DNA of 64,000 bases from positions 1 to 64,000 of the forward strand of contig JAABNQ010000012.1 of NCBI GenBank assembly GCA_009928435.1, read 5' to 3'. Positions 25,378 through 35,490 of this stretch are shown here, one piece after another. Position 1 is the first letter of the stretch; each line of letters begins with the position of its first letter. Position numbers and translations under genes: made by a program. The notes under the pieces were generated by a model that was not told where the DNA came from, made no database searches, and worked only from the letters and a program-made list of their open reading frames with translations. This DNA comes from Bacillus sp. HF117_J1_D. Lineage in GTDB: Bacteria > Bacillota > Bacilli > Bacillales > Bacillaceae_C.

Positions 25378-26667
25378 ATGTCAGCAAAATGGGAAAAGTT
25401 AGAGGGCAACAAAGGAGTCCTTACAGTAGAAGTTGATCTGGGAACTGTCAATGAAGGTCTTGATACAGCATTCAAAAAAGTTGTAAAACAAGTACAAATT
25501 CCGGGCTTCCGTAAAGGAAGAATCCCCCGTTCACTTTTTGAAAAACGATTTGGTGTAGAATCACTTTATCAGGACGCTCTTGATGCCATTCTTCCAGAAG
25601 CTTACATGACTGCTGTGGAAGAAACAGGTATTGAACCAGTTGATCAACCAGAAATTGACATCGAGCAAATGGAAAAAGGGAAAGAATTAATTTTCAAAGC
25701 TACTGTAATTGTCAAGCCTGAGGTGAAACTCGGTGACTACAAAGGTCTTGAAGGAGAAGAGCTCAATACAGAAGTGACTGACGAAGATGTTGAAAATGAA
25801 TTGAAAACTCTCCAAGAACGTCAAGCTGAGCTTGTTGTTAAAGAAGAAGGTGCAGCCGAAGAAGGCGACACAGTTACAATCGACTTCGAAGGATTTGTCG
25901 ATGATGAGCCGTTCGAAGGCGGAAAAGCTGAAAACTATTCTCTTGAGATTGGTTCTGGCAGCTTCATTCCAGGATTTGAAGAACAGCTTGTAGGTGTGGA
26001 AGCGGGAGCGGAAAAAGACGTATCTGTCACTTTCCCAGAGGAATACCATGCAGAAGAACTGGCTGGAAAGCCGGCTGTTTTCAAAGTGAAAGTACACGAA
26101 ATCAAGACAAAAGAACTTCCTGAGTTGGATGATGAATTCGCACAAGATGTTGACGAAGAAGCTGAAACCTTTGATGAATTGAAAGCTTCTATCAAAGAGC
26201 GTCTGACAAAAGACAAAGAACATGAAGCAGAACATAAACTTCGCGATTCTTTGGTTGAAAAAGCAACTGAAAATGCAGAGATTGATGTTCCAGAAGTTAT
26301 GGTCGAAAATGAACAGAAAAACATGCTGAAGGAATTCGAACAACGTCTTCAAATGCAAGGAATGAACTTAGATCTTTACTACCAATTCTCCGGACAAGAC
26401 GAAGAGGCGCTTATGAGCCAAATGACTGAGGATGCTGAAAAACGCGTTCGCATGAATTTAACACTTGAGGCAATTGCTAAAGCGGAAAATCTGGAGCCAA
26501 GTGAAGAAGATGTAAATAAAGAGCTTCAAAAAATGGCTGATATGTACAGTATGTCTGTTGAAGATATTAAAAAAGCATTTGGCGGTAATACTGATCATAT
26601 CGAAGCGGACCTCAAGATTCAAAAAGCAGTTGATTTCCTAGTTGAAAACAAAGTTGCAAGTGCATAA
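25378..26667 (+). CDS. tig: trigger factor, ribosome-associated chaperone and prolyl isomerase
   Basis: A 429-residue chaperone that binds the ribosome exit tunnel at L23. The ribosome-binding signature is [10 protein letters not shown]-like: [20 protein letters not shown] (about 36-55). The FKBP-type PPIase domain spans about 155-245 ([20 protein letters not shown]), and the C-terminal helical arms follow. The ATG at 25378 has GGAGG eight bases upstream; the in-frame codons before it belong to the leader. TTATAATATAAT at about 25290 may hold its -10. A terminator follows. Confidence 0.97.
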   Translation: MSAKWEKLEGNKGVLTVEVDLGTVNEGLDTAFKKVVKQVQIPGFRKGRIPRSLFEKRFGVESLYQDALDAILPEAYMTAVEETGIEPVDQPEIDIEQMEKGKELIFKATVIVKPEVKLGDYKGLEGEELNTEVTDEDVENELKTLQERQAELVVKEEGAAEEGDTVTIDFEGFVDDEPFEGGKAENYSLEIGSGSFIPGFEEQLVGVEAGAEKDVSVTFPEEYHAEELAGKPAVFKVKVHEIKTKELPELDDEFAQDVDEEAETFDELKASIKERLTKDKEHEAEHKLRDSLVEKATENAEIDVPEVMVENEQKNMLKEFEQRLQMQGMNLDLYYQFSGQDEEALMSQMTEDAEKRVRMNLTLEAIAKAENLEPSEEDVNKELQKMADMYSMSVEDIKKAFGGNTDHIEADLKIQKAVDFLVENKVASA

Positions 26668-26706
26668 TTTATAAACATAACGTTGAAAAACTCAACATAT
26701 AATAAA

Positions 26707-26738
26707 AACAAGGCGCGGGGTAACACGTGCCTTGTTTT
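26707..26738 (+). terminator. hairpin terminator after tig
   Basis: AACAAGGC pairs with GCCTTGTT, then TTT. Confidence 0.75.
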
Positions 26739-26847
26739 ACAATAAAGAGAAGTACGAGCTCCATACATAACAAACCTTACTATCATCAAGAAAATAATCA
26801 ATTATCACCTATGCTGAGCGAAAAAGTGTATATTTGTTCATGAAATA

Positions 26848-26856
26848 TGCTACAAT
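26848..26856 (+). promoter_or_regulatory. extended -10 promoter of clpX
   Basis: TGC directly followed by TACAAT, about 75 bp before the start codon. The -35 region is weak, as expected for an extended -10 promoter. Confidence 0.45.
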
Positions 26857-26931
26857 GCATTACATAACTATGTAACAACGGCAACTTTGCAGTGAGGCTA
26901 AGGTATAGTTATTAAAAGGGGTGAGAGTTCA

Positions 26932-28185
26932 TTGTTTAAATTTAATGAAGAAAAAGGACAATTAAAATGTTCTTTTTGCGGTAAGACTCAAGAACAGGTC
27001 CGCAAACTGGTCGCCGGACCAGGTGTATATATATGTGACGAATGTATTGAACTCTGTACGGAAATTGTTGAAGAAGAGCTTGGTACAGAAGAAGAATTTG
27101 AATTCAAAGATATTCCAAAGCCCCGTGAAATCCGCGAAATTTTAAAGGATTACGTCATCGGGCAGGAGCAGGCTAAGAAAGCGCTTGCTGTTGCTGTTTA
27201 TAATCACTATAAAAGGATTAATTCCAACAGCAAAATTGATGATGTTGAATTGTCTAAAAGTAATATTTGTTTAATCGGACCGACAGGTAGCGGTAAGACT
27301 CTTCTTGCACAAACACTTGCGCGTATTTTGAACGTTCCGTTCGCCATTGCGGACGCGACTTCGTTAACTGAGGCAGGATATGTTGGGGAAGATGTGGAAA
27401 ATATCCTCTTGAAATTGATTCAGGCCGCAGACTACGATGTGGAGAAAGCAGAAAGAGGCATCATTTATATTGATGAAATCGATAAAGTGGCGCGGAAATC
27501 TGAAAATCCTTCCATCACACGTGACGTTTCAGGTGAAGGTGTTCAGCAGGCACTGTTGAAAATTCTCGAAGGAACAACTGCAAGTGTTCCGCCTCAAGGT
27601 GGGCGTAAGCATCCTCATCAAGAGTTCATTCAAGTGGACACAACTAACATTCTTTTCATTTGCGGCGGAGCCTTTGATGGCATTGAGCAAATCATTAAGC
27701 GCCGTTTGGGTCAGAAGGTGATCGGCTTTGGTTCTGATAATAAGCCAGAAGAGATTGAAGAAGAAGGGCTTTTATCGAAAGTTCTTCCTGAGGATCTTTT
27801 ACAGTTTGGCTTGATTCCAGAATTTATCGGTCGTCTGCCTGTTATTGCAAGTCTGGAACAGCTTGATGAAGAAGCATTGGTTCAAATATTGACACAACCA
27901 AAAAATGCGCTTGTTAAACAATACCAGAAAATGCTTGAACTGGATAATGTTGAGCTTGACTTTGAAGAAGACGCCCTTCGTGAGATTGCTAAAAAAGCAA
28001 TCGAGCGCAAGACAGGTGCGCGTGGACTCCGTTCGATCATTGAGAGCATCATGCTTGATATTATGTACGACCTTCCTTCACGTGACGATATAAAAAAATG
28101 TATCATCACGAAAGACTCTGTGCTTGATGAGAAACCGCCAAAGCTTGTTCTTGAAGACGGAACAGTGCTGAAGGGAACCGCATAA
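26932..28185 (+). CDS. clpX: ATP-dependent unfoldase ClpX
   Basis: A 417-residue AAA+ unfoldase that feeds proteins to the ClpP peptidase. The N-terminal zinc-binding domain has C13, C16, C35 and C38. Walker A is GPTGSGKT, Walker B IIYIDEID, and the pore loop GYVGED. The IGF tripeptide that docks onto ClpP is present (KVIGFGSD). The start is TTG with AGGGGTGAG upstream. As in B. subtilis it follows tig but has its own promoter and terminator. clpP is not in the window. Confidence 0.98.
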   Translation: MFKFNEEKGQLKCSFCGKTQEQVRKLVAGPGVYICDECIELCTEIVEEELGTEEEFEFKDIPKPREIREILKDYVIGQEQAKKALAVAVYNHYKRINSNSKIDDVELSKSNICLIGPTGSGKTLLAQTLARILNVPFAIADATSLTEAGYVGEDVENILLKLIQAADYDVEKAERGIIYIDEIDKVARKSENPSITRDVSGEGVQQALLKILEGTTASVPPQGGRKHPHQEFIQVDTTNILFICGGAFDGIEQIIKRRLGQKVIGFGSDNKPEEIEEEGLLSKVLPEDLLQFGLIPEFIGRLPVIASLEQLDEEALVQILTQPKNALVKQYQKMLELDNVELDFEEDALREIAKKAIERKTGARGLRSIIESIMLDIMYDLPSRDDIKKCIITKDSVLDEKPPKLVLEDGTVLKGTA

Positions 28186-28195
28186 ATCTGTAGCT

Positions 28196-28235
28196 AAAAA
28201 AGTCTAGGAGGCAGACAGCTTCCTGGACTTTTTTG
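28196..28235 (+). terminator. hairpin terminator after clpX
   Basis: AAAAAAGTC pairs with GACTTTTTT, with an inner GGAG/CTTCC part. Confidence 0.85.
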
Positions 28236-28293
28236 TGATATAGGAAATGATAAAAATCTATGCTTGAGTATAACTTGTTTATCAGATTATGCC

Positions 28294-28446
28294 GCGTCCA
28301 GCTCCAGCGCCTATCGACTAGCAGACTTCCTCTTCCTTCCTCCGATAAGTCAACATCGATTCGCCTTCGGCTCATCGTGTTTCCTTTATCTCGTCAGGAG
28401 TCGTCCAGTCTGTACGTCGATGAACAGGCGCTTTCGCTTTTGTTCT
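28294..28446 (-). repeat. interspersed repeat element, copy 1
   Basis: A roughly 150-bp element reading, on the minus strand, from AAAAGCGAAAGCGCC through CGACGTACAGACTGGACGA and ATGTTGACTTATCGGAGG to TAGGCGCTGGAGCTGGAC. Copy 2 at 39083-39231 has the same order in the opposite orientation with roughly 85 % identity by eye. The ends are GC-rich and partly complementary to each other (AAGCGC.../...GCGCT), so the whole unit can fold. Open frames inside it are fortuitous. Such elements recur in intergenic regions of several Bacillus-like genomes. Confidence 0.85.
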
Positions 28447-28472
28447 ATTAAATAGAGACCAAATGAAATTCC

Positions 28473-28502
28473 GTTTATTCCTGATCTTGTACGGAGATAC
28501 TA
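28473..28502 (+). promoter_or_regulatory. candidate sigma-F promoter of lonB
   Basis: GTTTA (28473-28477), a 15-bp gap, then GGAGATACTA (28493-28502). This fits the forespore sigma-F pattern GYATA-N15-GGNNANANTN. B. subtilis lonB is known to be transcribed in the forespore by sigma-F. Confidence 0.7.
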
Positions 28503-28538
28503 CCCATATGTAAAAAAGTGAGGTCAGGAGGGAATATG

Positions 28539-30206
28539 ATGAATTGGACTGCCGTCATCTTATTCATTCAGTTGTTTTTTGGAACAGTCATTGGGCTTTA
28601 TTTTTTTAACTTGTTAAAAAACCAAAGATCGCAAAAAGTGACCATTGACAGGGAGTCAAAAAAAGAAATGGAACAATTGAGAAGGATGCGCTCAATTAAA
28701 CTGACGGAGCCTTTGTCTGAGCGGGTGAGGCCTTTAAGCTTTCATGATATTGTTGGACAGGAAGACGGGATAAAGGCTTTAAAGGCAGCATTGTGCGGAC
28801 CGAACCCGCAGCATGTTATTATTTATGGTCCTCCGGGGGTTGGAAAAACAGCCGCTGCCCGACTCGTCTTAGAAGAAGCTAAGAAATTTGAGAGCTCCCC
28901 TTTTCACCAATCGGCTGCCTTTGTTGAATTGGATGCCACCACTGCACGCTTTGATGAACGGGGGATAGCGGACCCACTGATCGGTTCGGTCCACGATCCT
29001 ATCTATCAAGGGGCTGGTGCCATGGGGCAGGCAGGCATCCCGCAGCCAAAACAAGGAGCTGTCTCTAATGCGCACGGGGGCATTTTGTTTATAGATGAAA
29101 TTGGTGAGCTTCATTCTATTCAGATGAATAAACTGTTAAAGGTTTTGGAAGATCGTAAAGTGTTTTTAGAAAGTGCCTATTACAGTGAAGAAAACAGTCA
29201 AATACCAACTCATATCCATGATATTTTTCAAAAAGGTCTTCCAGCTGACTTCAGGCTTGTTGGTGCTACAACGAGAACACCAAGCGAAATTCCGCCAGCG
29301 ATCAGATCCCGTTGTATGGAGGTTTTCTTCCGCGAACTGGATGTGACTGAAATTAAAAGCGTGGCTAAAAAAGCAGCAGACAAAGTGGAGCTATCAATGA
29401 GTGATTCTGGTTTGTCTACACTTGCTGCTTATGCCTCAAGCGGAAGAGAAGCGGTCAATCTCATTCAAATTGCTGCAGGCTTGGCGATAACAGAAAAAAG
29501 GCAGCAAATATTGGATGCTGACGTTGAATGGATTATCGAGGCAAGTCAATTAGTTCCAAGATACGAAAAGAAAATAGCACGAAAGCCTTCAGTTGGAATC
29601 GTCAACGGTTTGGCAGTCACAGGGCCCAACAGCGGTGCGCTCTTGGACATAGAAATAATGGTTATTCCTTCTAAGGAGAAGGGAACGATCAATATTACTG
29701 GAATCGTTGAAGAAGAGAGGATTAATGGGCAAGGGAAATCAATCAGAAGAAAAAGCCTTGCCAAAGGGTCTGTTGAAAATGTCCTCACGGTACTCAGGTC
29801 AATGGGAGTTCCCGCGCACCAATATGATATTCATGTGAATTTTCCTGGCGGGATTCCAATTGATGGGCCTTCGGCGGGCGTTGCCATGACAGTTGGCATT
29901 TACTCGGCCATTTTTAAAATTCCAGTGGATAATCAAGTGACTATGACCGGAGAGATTGGAATTCAGGGGGATGTTAAGCCAGTCGGTGGTATTCTGGCTA
30001 AGGTGAAGGCCGCCAAGCAAGCTGGGGCTCGGACAGTTTTCATACCAGAAGAAAATATGCGTTCCATTCTTGGAAGTATTGAAGGGATTGAAATCATTCC
30101 GATACAAAGGATCGAGGAAGTGCTCAAAAAAGCATTGATTAGCAATAGTAGCCACGACTTTGTTTTTACAGATCTGCTTCAGGGAAAGGGAAAAAAGAGT
30201 GTTTAA
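28539..30206 (+). CDS. lonB: forespore Lon-like ATP-dependent protease LonB
   Basis: A 555-residue membrane-tethered Lon-type protease. An N-terminal transmembrane helix (TAVILFIQLFFGTVIGLYFF) replaces the usual Lon N-domain. The AAA+ module has Walker A GPPGVGKT and Walker B GGILFIDEIGEL. The protease domain has the catalytic Ser in DGPSAGVAMT and the Lys in PVGGILAKVKAAKQ. I use the second of two adjacent ATGs (28539), six bases from GGAGGG. Its position between clpX and lonA and the sigma-F-like promoter match B. subtilis lonB. Confidence 0.96.
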   Translation: MNWTAVILFIQLFFGTVIGLYFFNLLKNQRSQKVTIDRESKKEMEQLRRMRSIKLTEPLSERVRPLSFHDIVGQEDGIKALKAALCGPNPQHVIIYGPPGVGKTAAARLVLEEAKKFESSPFHQSAAFVELDATTARFDERGIADPLIGSVHDPIYQGAGAMGQAGIPQPKQGAVSNAHGGILFIDEIGELHSIQMNKLLKVLEDRKVFLESAYYSEENSQIPTHIHDIFQKGLPADFRLVGATTRTPSEIPPAIRSRCMEVFFRELDVTEIKSVAKKAADKVELSMSDSGLSTLAAYASSGREAVNLIQIAAGLAITEKRQQILDADVEWIIEASQLVPRYEKKIARKPSVGIVNGLAVTGPNSGALLDIEIMVIPSKEKGTINITGIVEEERINGQGKSIRRKSLAKGSVENVLTVLRSMGVPAHQYDIHVNFPGGIPIDGPSAGVAMTVGIYSAIFKIPVDNQVTMTGEIGIQGDVKPVGGILAKVKAAKQAGARTVFIPEENMRSILGSIEGIEIIPIQRIEEVLKKALISNSSHDFVFTDLLQGKGKKSV

Positions 30207-30313
30207 CTTCATTCAGCAGAAGTCTCCCAATTCTCTAAGTGGTGAGAGCGGGGATAAACCTAGAAAATTTACCGAGCAGAACTCAATGGAAACCCGACAC
30301 AAATACGCCAAGA
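30203..30313 (+). repeat. degenerate dispersed repeat, family AGAAGTCTCCC, copy B
   Basis: It begins AACTTCATTCAGCAGAAGTC inside the last codons of lonB and ends with CAAATACGCCAAGACATATT. Both ends match copy A at 17085-17195; the middle differs. The lonB stop codon lies within or next to the repeat, so the element abuts the gene. Confidence 0.6.
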
Positions 30314-30355
30314 CATATTTGATATGAAAACGAAAAAGTCATCAACGCCTGTTCC

Positions 30356-30385
30356 TCGACATAAAGCGTCTATATAAGCTAAAAT
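30356..30385 (+). promoter_or_regulatory. probable sigma-A promoter of lonA
   Basis: TCGACA (30356-30361), an 18-bp spacer and TAAAAT (30380-30385), 60 bp before the start codon. No CtsR-type direct repeat was found. Confidence 0.45.
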
Positions 30386-30447
30386 TGTGGTAATATGTTT
30401 CAAAGTCCTTCTCTGATGGAAGGAACAATACTGGGAGGTGTACGAAT

Positions 30448-32769
30448 GTGACAAAACAAAAAGAGGCGTTCGTTCCCCTGCTGCCATTGCGTGGAATGCT
30501 TGTTTTTCCGACGATGGTTTTACACCTTGATGTCGGACGGGAACAATCCGTTCAGGCATTGGAGCAGGCGATGCTCACCGACCATCTTATTTTTTTGACG
30601 ACTCAAAAAGATACTGCGATTGATGAGCCTGGTGAGGAAGACATTTATAGAGTGGGGACGTTGACGAAAGTAAAGCAAATGCTTAAGCTCCCAAACGGTA
30701 CGATTAGAGTGCTTGTGGAAGGACTGTCGCGCGCAAAAATGAAGAATTATATTGTAAAAGACGATTTTGCCGCTGCCACTCTTGAGCTTTTTGAAGATGA
30801 CACAGAAAAAGATGTAGAAGTTCAGGCTTTGATGAGAACAATGCTTCAATATTTTGAACAGTATATTAAGCTGTCCAAGAAAATATCAGCGGAAACTTTC
30901 GCAACTGTAGCTGATATGGAGGAGCCTGGACGGATGGCGGACATTGTTGCATCCCATTTGCCTTTGAAATTGCAGGACAAGCAGGATATCCTCGAAACCT
31001 TCGATGTGAATGAAAGGCTGAGCAATGTCATTGAAATCATCCATAATGAAAAAGAAGTTCTCAATCTGGAGAAAAAGATCGGTCAAAGGGTCAAGCAATC
31101 AATGGAGCGGACCCAAAAAGAATATTATTTGCGTGAGCAGATGAAGGCCATTCAAAAAGAGCTCGGTGAGAAAGAGGGCAAAGTCGGCGAAGTGGCCGAG
31201 CTGACAGAGAAAATAGAGAATGCGGGCATGCCGGAACATGCCAAGATGACAGCGTTAAGAGAACTAGATAGGTATGAGAAAGTGCCAGCGACATCAGCAG
31301 AAAGCGCTGTGATTCGTAATTATCTTGATTGGCTCGTTTCACTGCCGTGGACGAAAGCGACAAAAGATGACCTGAGCATCCATAAAGCAGAGAAAATCCT
31401 TGAACGGGACCATTATGGACTCCAGCATGTGAAAGAGCGTGTTCTTGAATTCTTAGCGGTTAAACAATTGACCAAATCACTCAGAAGCCCAATACTTTGC
31501 CTTGCAGGACCGCCAGGCGTTGGAAAAACCAGCCTGGCGCGTTCTATTGCAGAATCTATGGGAAGAAATTTCGTGCGGATTTCTCTTGGAGGAGTCAGAG
31601 ATGAGTCCGAAATTCGCGGACACAGGCGTACGTACGTTGGGGCAATGCCAGGACGGATCATTCAAGGGATGAAAAAGGCAGGTACCATTAATCCGGTATT
31701 TTTACTAGATGAGATTGATAAGATGTCAAATGACTTCCGGGGTGACCCATCATCAGCCATGCTCGAAGTGTTGGACCCTGAACAGAACAGGACGTTTAGC
31801 GACCATTATATTGAAGAGACGTACGACCTTTCAAAGGTGATGTTTATTGCCACTGCAAATGACCTGGGGACCATTCCGGGACCGTTGAGGGACAGAATGG
31901 AGATCATTACCATTGCAGGCTATACGGAATTGGAAAAAATTCATATAGCCAAGGATCATCTACTTCCTAAGCAAATTGAAGAACACGGGTTAACAAGGAG
32001 CCAGCTTCAGCTGAAAGAAGATGCGATTAAGGCGATTGTCCGATATTATACAAGAGAAGCTGGTGTACGGGAGCTTGAGCGTCAGCTCGCCTCCATTTGC
32101 AGGAAAGCAGCAAAAATCATTGTAGCTGGTGAGCGTAAAAGAGTCATTGTTACGGAGAATAATCTTGAAGAACTACTTGGTAAGAAAAAATACCGTTATG
32201 GTCAGGCGGAGCTTGAAGACCAAGTGGGAGTTGCTACAGGGCTTGCTTATACAACGGTTGGAGGCGATACGCTTCAAATTGAAGTATCCCTGACTCCGGG
32301 GAAAGGAAAGCTAATTTTGACCGGAAAATTAGGAGATGTCATGAAAGAATCAGCTCAAGCTGCTTTCAGTTATGTCCGATCAAAAGCAGACGAACTGAAG
32401 TTTCCAGATGACTTTTACGAAAAGTATGATGTCCATATCCATGTGCCTGAGGGTGCGGTGCCGAAGGACGGGCCATCTGCAGGGATAACGATTGCTACTG
32501 CCCTTGTCTCTGCTCTAACAGGTCGTCCGATTAGAAGAGAAGTGGGCATGACTGGAGAAATCACCCTACGAGGGAGGGTTCTGCCTATCGGTGGATTGAA
32601 GGAGAAATCGTTGAGTGCCCATAGAGCTGGGTTGACGACCGTTATTTTACCAAAAGATAATGAGAAAGATATTGATGAAATTCCTGACAGTGTAAAGAGT
32701 GACCTGACTTTCATTCCAGTGACACATATGGATGAAGTGCTTGGGAAAGCTTTGATGGGAGAGGCATAA
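30448..32769 (+). CDS. lon: ATP-dependent protease La (LonA)
   Basis: A 773-residue cytosolic Lon protease. The N-terminal substrate-binding domain is 1-200 ([17 protein letters not shown]). The AAA+ domain has Walker A GPPGVGKT and Walker [11 protein letters not shown]. The C-terminal peptidase has the catalytic serine in [11 protein letters not shown] and lysine in [16 protein letters not shown]. The start is GTG with GGGAGGTG upstream. Its stop codon overlaps the engB start (TAATG), so the two are translationally coupled, as in other Bacillus. Length is normal (774 in B. subtilis). Confidence 0.98.
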   Translation: MTKQKEAFVPLLPLRGMLVFPTMVLHLDVGREQSVQALEQAMLTDHLIFLTTQKDTAIDEPGEEDIYRVGTLTKVKQMLKLPNGTIRVLVEGLSRAKMKNYIVKDDFAAATLELFEDDTEKDVEVQALMRTMLQYFEQYIKLSKKISAETFATVADMEEPGRMADIVASHLPLKLQDKQDILETFDVNERLSNVIEIIHNEKEVLNLEKKIGQRVKQSMERTQKEYYLREQMKAIQKELGEKEGKVGEVAELTEKIENAGMPEHAKMTALRELDRYEKVPATSAESAVIRNYLDWLVSLPWTKATKDDLSIHKAEKILERDHYGLQHVKERVLEFLAVKQLTKSLRSPILCLAGPPGVGKTSLARSIAESMGRNFVRISLGGVRDESEIRGHRRTYVGAMPGRIIQGMKKAGTINPVFLLDEIDKMSNDFRGDPSSAMLEVLDPEQNRTFSDHYIEETYDLSKVMFIATANDLGTIPGPLRDRMEIITIAGYTELEKIHIAKDHLLPKQIEEHGLTRSQLQLKEDAIKAIVRYYTREAGVRELERQLASICRKAAKIIVAGERKRVIVTENNLEELLGKKKYRYGQAELEDQVGVATGLAYTTVGGDTLQIEVSLTPGKGKLILTGKLGDVMKESAQAAFSYVRSKADELKFPDDFYEKYDVHIHVPEGAVPKDGPSAGITIATALVSALTGRPIRREVGMTGEITLRGRVLPIGGLKEKSLSAHRAGLTTVILPKDNEKDIDEIPDSVKSDLTFIPVTHMDEVLGKALMGEA

Positions 32770-33353
32770 TGAAAGTAAACAATGTAGAAATGGTCATCAG
32801 TGCTGTTAAGCCTGAACAATACCCTGATGAAGGACTGCCGGAATTTGCACTTGCCGGCAGGTCAAACGTCGGGAAATCTTCTTTTATCAATAAAATGATT
32901 AATCGTAAAAGCTTGGCCAGAACATCCTCCAAACCAGGGAAGACGCAAACGTTGAATTTTTACAAGATAGAGGAGACACTCTACTTTGTAGATGTTCCGG
33001 GATATGGATTTGCGAAAGTGTCCAAAAAGGAGCGGGAAGCCTGGGGACAAATGATTGAGACGTACATGACAACAAGGAAAGAGCTGCGGGCTGTCATGCT
33101 GATCGTCGATCTTCGCCATCCGCCTACGGAGGATGATGTCATGATGTATGACTTCCTGAAATACTATGATATTCCATGTGTAGTCATCGCTACTAAGGCG
33201 GATAAAATCCCAAAGGGAAAATGGTCTAAGCATGCCAAGATCACCAAGAACAAACTGAACCTGATACCAGAAGATGAACTCGTTATTTTTTCTTCGGAGA
33301 CGGGTGAAGGCAAGGATACCGCTTGGAATATATTAACTAAAAGGTTCAAATAA
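32769..33353 (+). CDS. engB: ribosome biogenesis GTPase EngB/YsxC
   Basis: A 194-residue essential GTPase acting in late assembly of the 50S subunit. G1 is [11 protein letters not shown]3 DVPGYG, G4 TKADK and G5 SSETG. It starts one base inside the lon stop codon and is followed by a bidirectional terminator. Gene order lon-engB-hemA is conserved, except that a reversed membrane gene is inserted before hemA here. Confidence 0.97.
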   Translation: MKVNNVEMVISAVKPEQYPDEGLPEFALAGRSNVGKSSFINKMINRKSLARTSSKPGKTQTLNFYKIEETLYFVDVPGYGFAKVSKKEREAWGQMIETYMTTRKELRAVMLIVDLRHPPTEDDVMMYDFLKYYDIPCVVIATKADKIPKGKWSKHAKITKNKLNLIPEDELVIFSSETGEGKDTAWNILTKRFK

Positions 33354-33354
33354 A

Positions 33355-33394
33355 ATAAATTTCAGGACAATATGATCCTGAAATTTATTTTTTT
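33355..33394. terminator. bidirectional terminator between engB and the LiaI/LiaF-like gene
   Basis: AATAAATTTCAGGA and TCCTGAAATTTATT form a perfect 14-bp stem followed by TTTTTTC on the plus strand. The 3' end of the convergent gene lies just inside it. Confidence 0.9.
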
Positions 33395-33873
33395 CTTTGG
33401 AGAAACAAAAAATATCCTCCGGCTATGATAAAGAAGAAAGGCCAGAATTTGCTGAACAAAGAGAGATCGTGTCCGTTCTCGGCAGCCCAGTTTGTAAGCC
33501 GGTCGAAAAACAGAAGTAAGGAGGCAGCTGCTAAAAATAAAATCCCCATCATCAGGCCAACGCCCGTTTTTACATATGTAAGTAAAATGCCGACAGCGAC
33601 TAGCAATAAGAATACTCCAGCAAAGTCCTGCCACATCTCAAGTTTATTGGCAATGTGAAAATGTATCCCCATCCCGGCTAGGACAACCCCCGGTAAAATT
33701 GCTTCATGATCTTTTCCTAAGTAGCCTTGAAGCAAAAAGCCGCATCCAATAATGATCACCAAGGTAGGCCAGGAGTAAAAATCCTGTAAAACCTGTATGT
33801 CGTATTGCTGTAAAAGAAAGTAAACTCCAAATCCCAAAAAGATAACTCCAGAAAGCATTCCTTTATTTTTCAA
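33385..33873 (-). CDS. LiaI/LiaF-like transmembrane-region protein
   Basis: A 162-residue membrane protein with about six hydrophobic segments arranged as repeats of a GV.FLGFGVYFLLQQ-like unit (KGMLSGVIFLGFGVYFLLQQ, LPGVVLAGMGIHFHIA, FFFIIAGGYFLFLQRKK). This is typical of the LiaI/LiaF N-terminal transmembrane domain (DUF5668-like) linked to cell-envelope stress sensing. The LiaF C-terminal soluble domain is missing. It is transcribed against the surrounding core genes, suggesting a later insertion at this site. Function unknown. Confidence 0.75.
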   Translation of the reverse strand: MKNKGMLSGVIFLGFGVYFLLQQYDIQVLQDFYSWPTLVIIIGCGFLLQGYLGKDHEAILPGVVLAGMGIHFHIANKLEMWQDFAGVFLLLVAVGILLTYVKTGVGLMMGILFLAAASLLLFFDRLTNWAAENGHDLSLFSKFWPFFFIIAGGYFLFLQRKK

Positions 33874-34053
33874 ATAATCACATCCAGCGCGTTTACTTGT
33901 ATTTAGCCCTTATATTTGCTATGTTCAAAAGGATTAAAAATGGTTTGAATAAATGGTTGCGGTGGCAAGGATGATCTGCCTTGTGCCTTGCGGAACTGAA
34001 CATTTGCCTCGCACTTAAATATACCATAGGTTTCGTTTTCTGTTCACATCTTT

Positions 34054-34068
34054 TTAGAATTCTTCTAA
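34054..34068 (+). promoter_or_regulatory. candidate PerR box at the hemA promoter
   Basis: TTAGAATTCTTCTAA is a 7-1-7 inverted repeat with 11 of 14 positions matching the PerR consensus TTATAATNATTATAA. It covers the -35 region of the hemA promoter, a position suited to repression. In B. subtilis hemAXCDBL is a PerR-regulated operon. Fur or Zur sites look similar, so the assignment is not certain. Confidence 0.6.
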
Positions 34069-34075
34069 TGTAAAA

Positions 34076-34084
34076 TGGTATACT
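34076..34084 (+). promoter_or_regulatory. extended -10 promoter of the hemA operon
   Basis: TGG directly followed by TATACT, about 40 bp before the hemA start codon. The -35 position 17 bp upstream lies within the PerR-like palindrome. Confidence 0.6.
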
Positions 34085-34124
34085 AAAGATACTGAGTGAT
34101 CATTTTGGAGGTGCCTGTTTTACA

Positions 34125-35477
34125 ATGCATATCATCGTGGTCGGTTTGAATTACCAAACAGCGCCTGTCGAAGTCAGGGAACGCCTAGCTTTTGCTGAAA
34201 GCGATCTTGCTTCTGCTATGACGGCATTGAAAAATAAAAAAAGCATTTTAGAAAATGTTATTGTGTCCACCTGTAATCGGACGGAAGTGTATGCTGTGGT
34301 GGATCAGCTTCACACTGGTCGTTATTATATAAAAGAATTTCTGGCAGAATGGTTTCAGTTAGATCAAAAGGACTTTTCTAATCATTTATTCATTCATGAG
34401 CAAGATCATGCTGTTGAGCATTTATATAAAGTGACTTGTGGATTAGATTCTATGATTCTTGGGGAGACCCAGATTCTTGGTCAAGTTAGGGACAGCTTCT
34501 TGCTTGGTCAAGAAAGAGGGACAACTGGGACAGTCTTTAACCATTTGATGAAACAAGCTGTGACATTGGCCAAGCGTGCTCACTCAGAAACAGAAATCGG
34601 GTCTAATGCTGTTTCTGTCAGTTACGCAGCTGTCGAGTTAGCCAAGAAAGTATTCGGTCAACTGAAGGACAAGCATGTACTTATTATCGGAGCCGGAAAG
34701 ATGAGCGAGCTCGCTATCAAAAATCTTTATTCAAATGGAGCGACTAAAGTTACGGTTGTGAACCGTACGCTAGAAAGAGCACAAAATTTAGCGGATCAGT
34801 TTGATGGACAGGCTAAGCCGCTCAGTGAACTACAATGTGCGGTTATGGAAGCCGATATTGTCATTAGCTCTACGGGATCACCTGATTATGTGTTGACTAA
34901 GGACATGATGGTCCAAGTGAATAAAATGAGGAGAGGGCGTTCACTTTTCCTTGTTGATATTGCTGTTCCACGCGATTTAGATCCTGCCATTTCAGAAATC
35001 GACAGTTTTTTCCTCTATGATATTGATGATCTGGAAGGGATTGTTCAGGCGAATTTGGCCGAGAGACAACTAGCTGCGGATAAAATCATGGAAATGATTG
35101 GAACAGAAATCATCCATTTTCAAGAATGGCTGAATATGCTGGGTGTCGTACCTGTTATTACGGCTTTGCGGGAAAAAGCTTTGTCCATTCAGGCCCAAAC
35201 GATGGAAAGTATTGACCGAAAGCTTCCGAACCTTACGGATCGTGAAAGAAAGGTATTGAGTAAGCATACAAAGAGTATCATTAATCAAATGTTGAAAAAT
35301 CCAATTATGCAAGTAAAGGAATTTTCAGGTCTGGAAAATGCTTCAGAGAAAATTGAGCTTTTTAAGCAAATTTTTGATTTGGAAGATGCTGTAGAGCAAG
35401 CATCACCTGAACATGTAAAAGAACCCGAGAAAAAGAAAATAAACTTTGCAGCATCACTGCAAACATTCCAATCATAA
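34125..35477 (+). CDS. hemA: glutamyl-tRNA reductase
   Basis: A 450-residue NADPH-dependent enzyme that reduces Glu-tRNA to glutamate-1-semialdehyde, the first committed step of haem synthesis. Cys50 in [10 protein letters not shown] is the catalytic nucleophile. The NADPH-binding fold starts [13 protein letters not shown], and the C-terminal dimerisation helix follows. GGAGGTG lies before the ATG. First gene of hemAXCDBL, with a PerR-like box at the promoter. Confidence 0.98.
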   Translation: MHIIVVGLNYQTAPVEVRERLAFAESDLASAMTALKNKKSILENVIVSTCNRTEVYAVVDQLHTGRYYIKEFLAEWFQLDQKDFSNHLFIHEQDHAVEHLYKVTCGLDSMILGETQILGQVRDSFLLGQERGTTGTVFNHLMKQAVTLAKRAHSETEIGSNAVSVSYAAVELAKKVFGQLKDKHVLIIGAGKMSELAIKNLYSNGATKVTVVNRTLERAQNLADQFDGQAKPLSELQCAVMEADIVISSTGSPDYVLTKDMMVQVNKMRRGRSLFLVDIAVPRDLDPAISEIDSFFLYDIDDLEGIVQANLAERQLAADKIMEMIGTEIIHFQEWLNMLGVVPVITALREKALSIQAQTMESIDRKLPNLTDRERKVLSKHTKSIINQMLKNPIMQVKEFSGLENASEKIELFKQIFDLEDAVEQASPEHVKEPEKKKINFAASLQTFQS

Positions 35478-35490
35478 GAGGAATGAGTAT

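Noticed and set aside
25687-26358. 223-codon minus-strand ORF opposite tig
   Set aside because: Phe-rich shadow frame of the highly biased trigger-factor gene.
28260-28455. Two overlapping 63-codon ORFs between clpX and lonB
   Set aside because: Both are readings through the interspersed repeat element.
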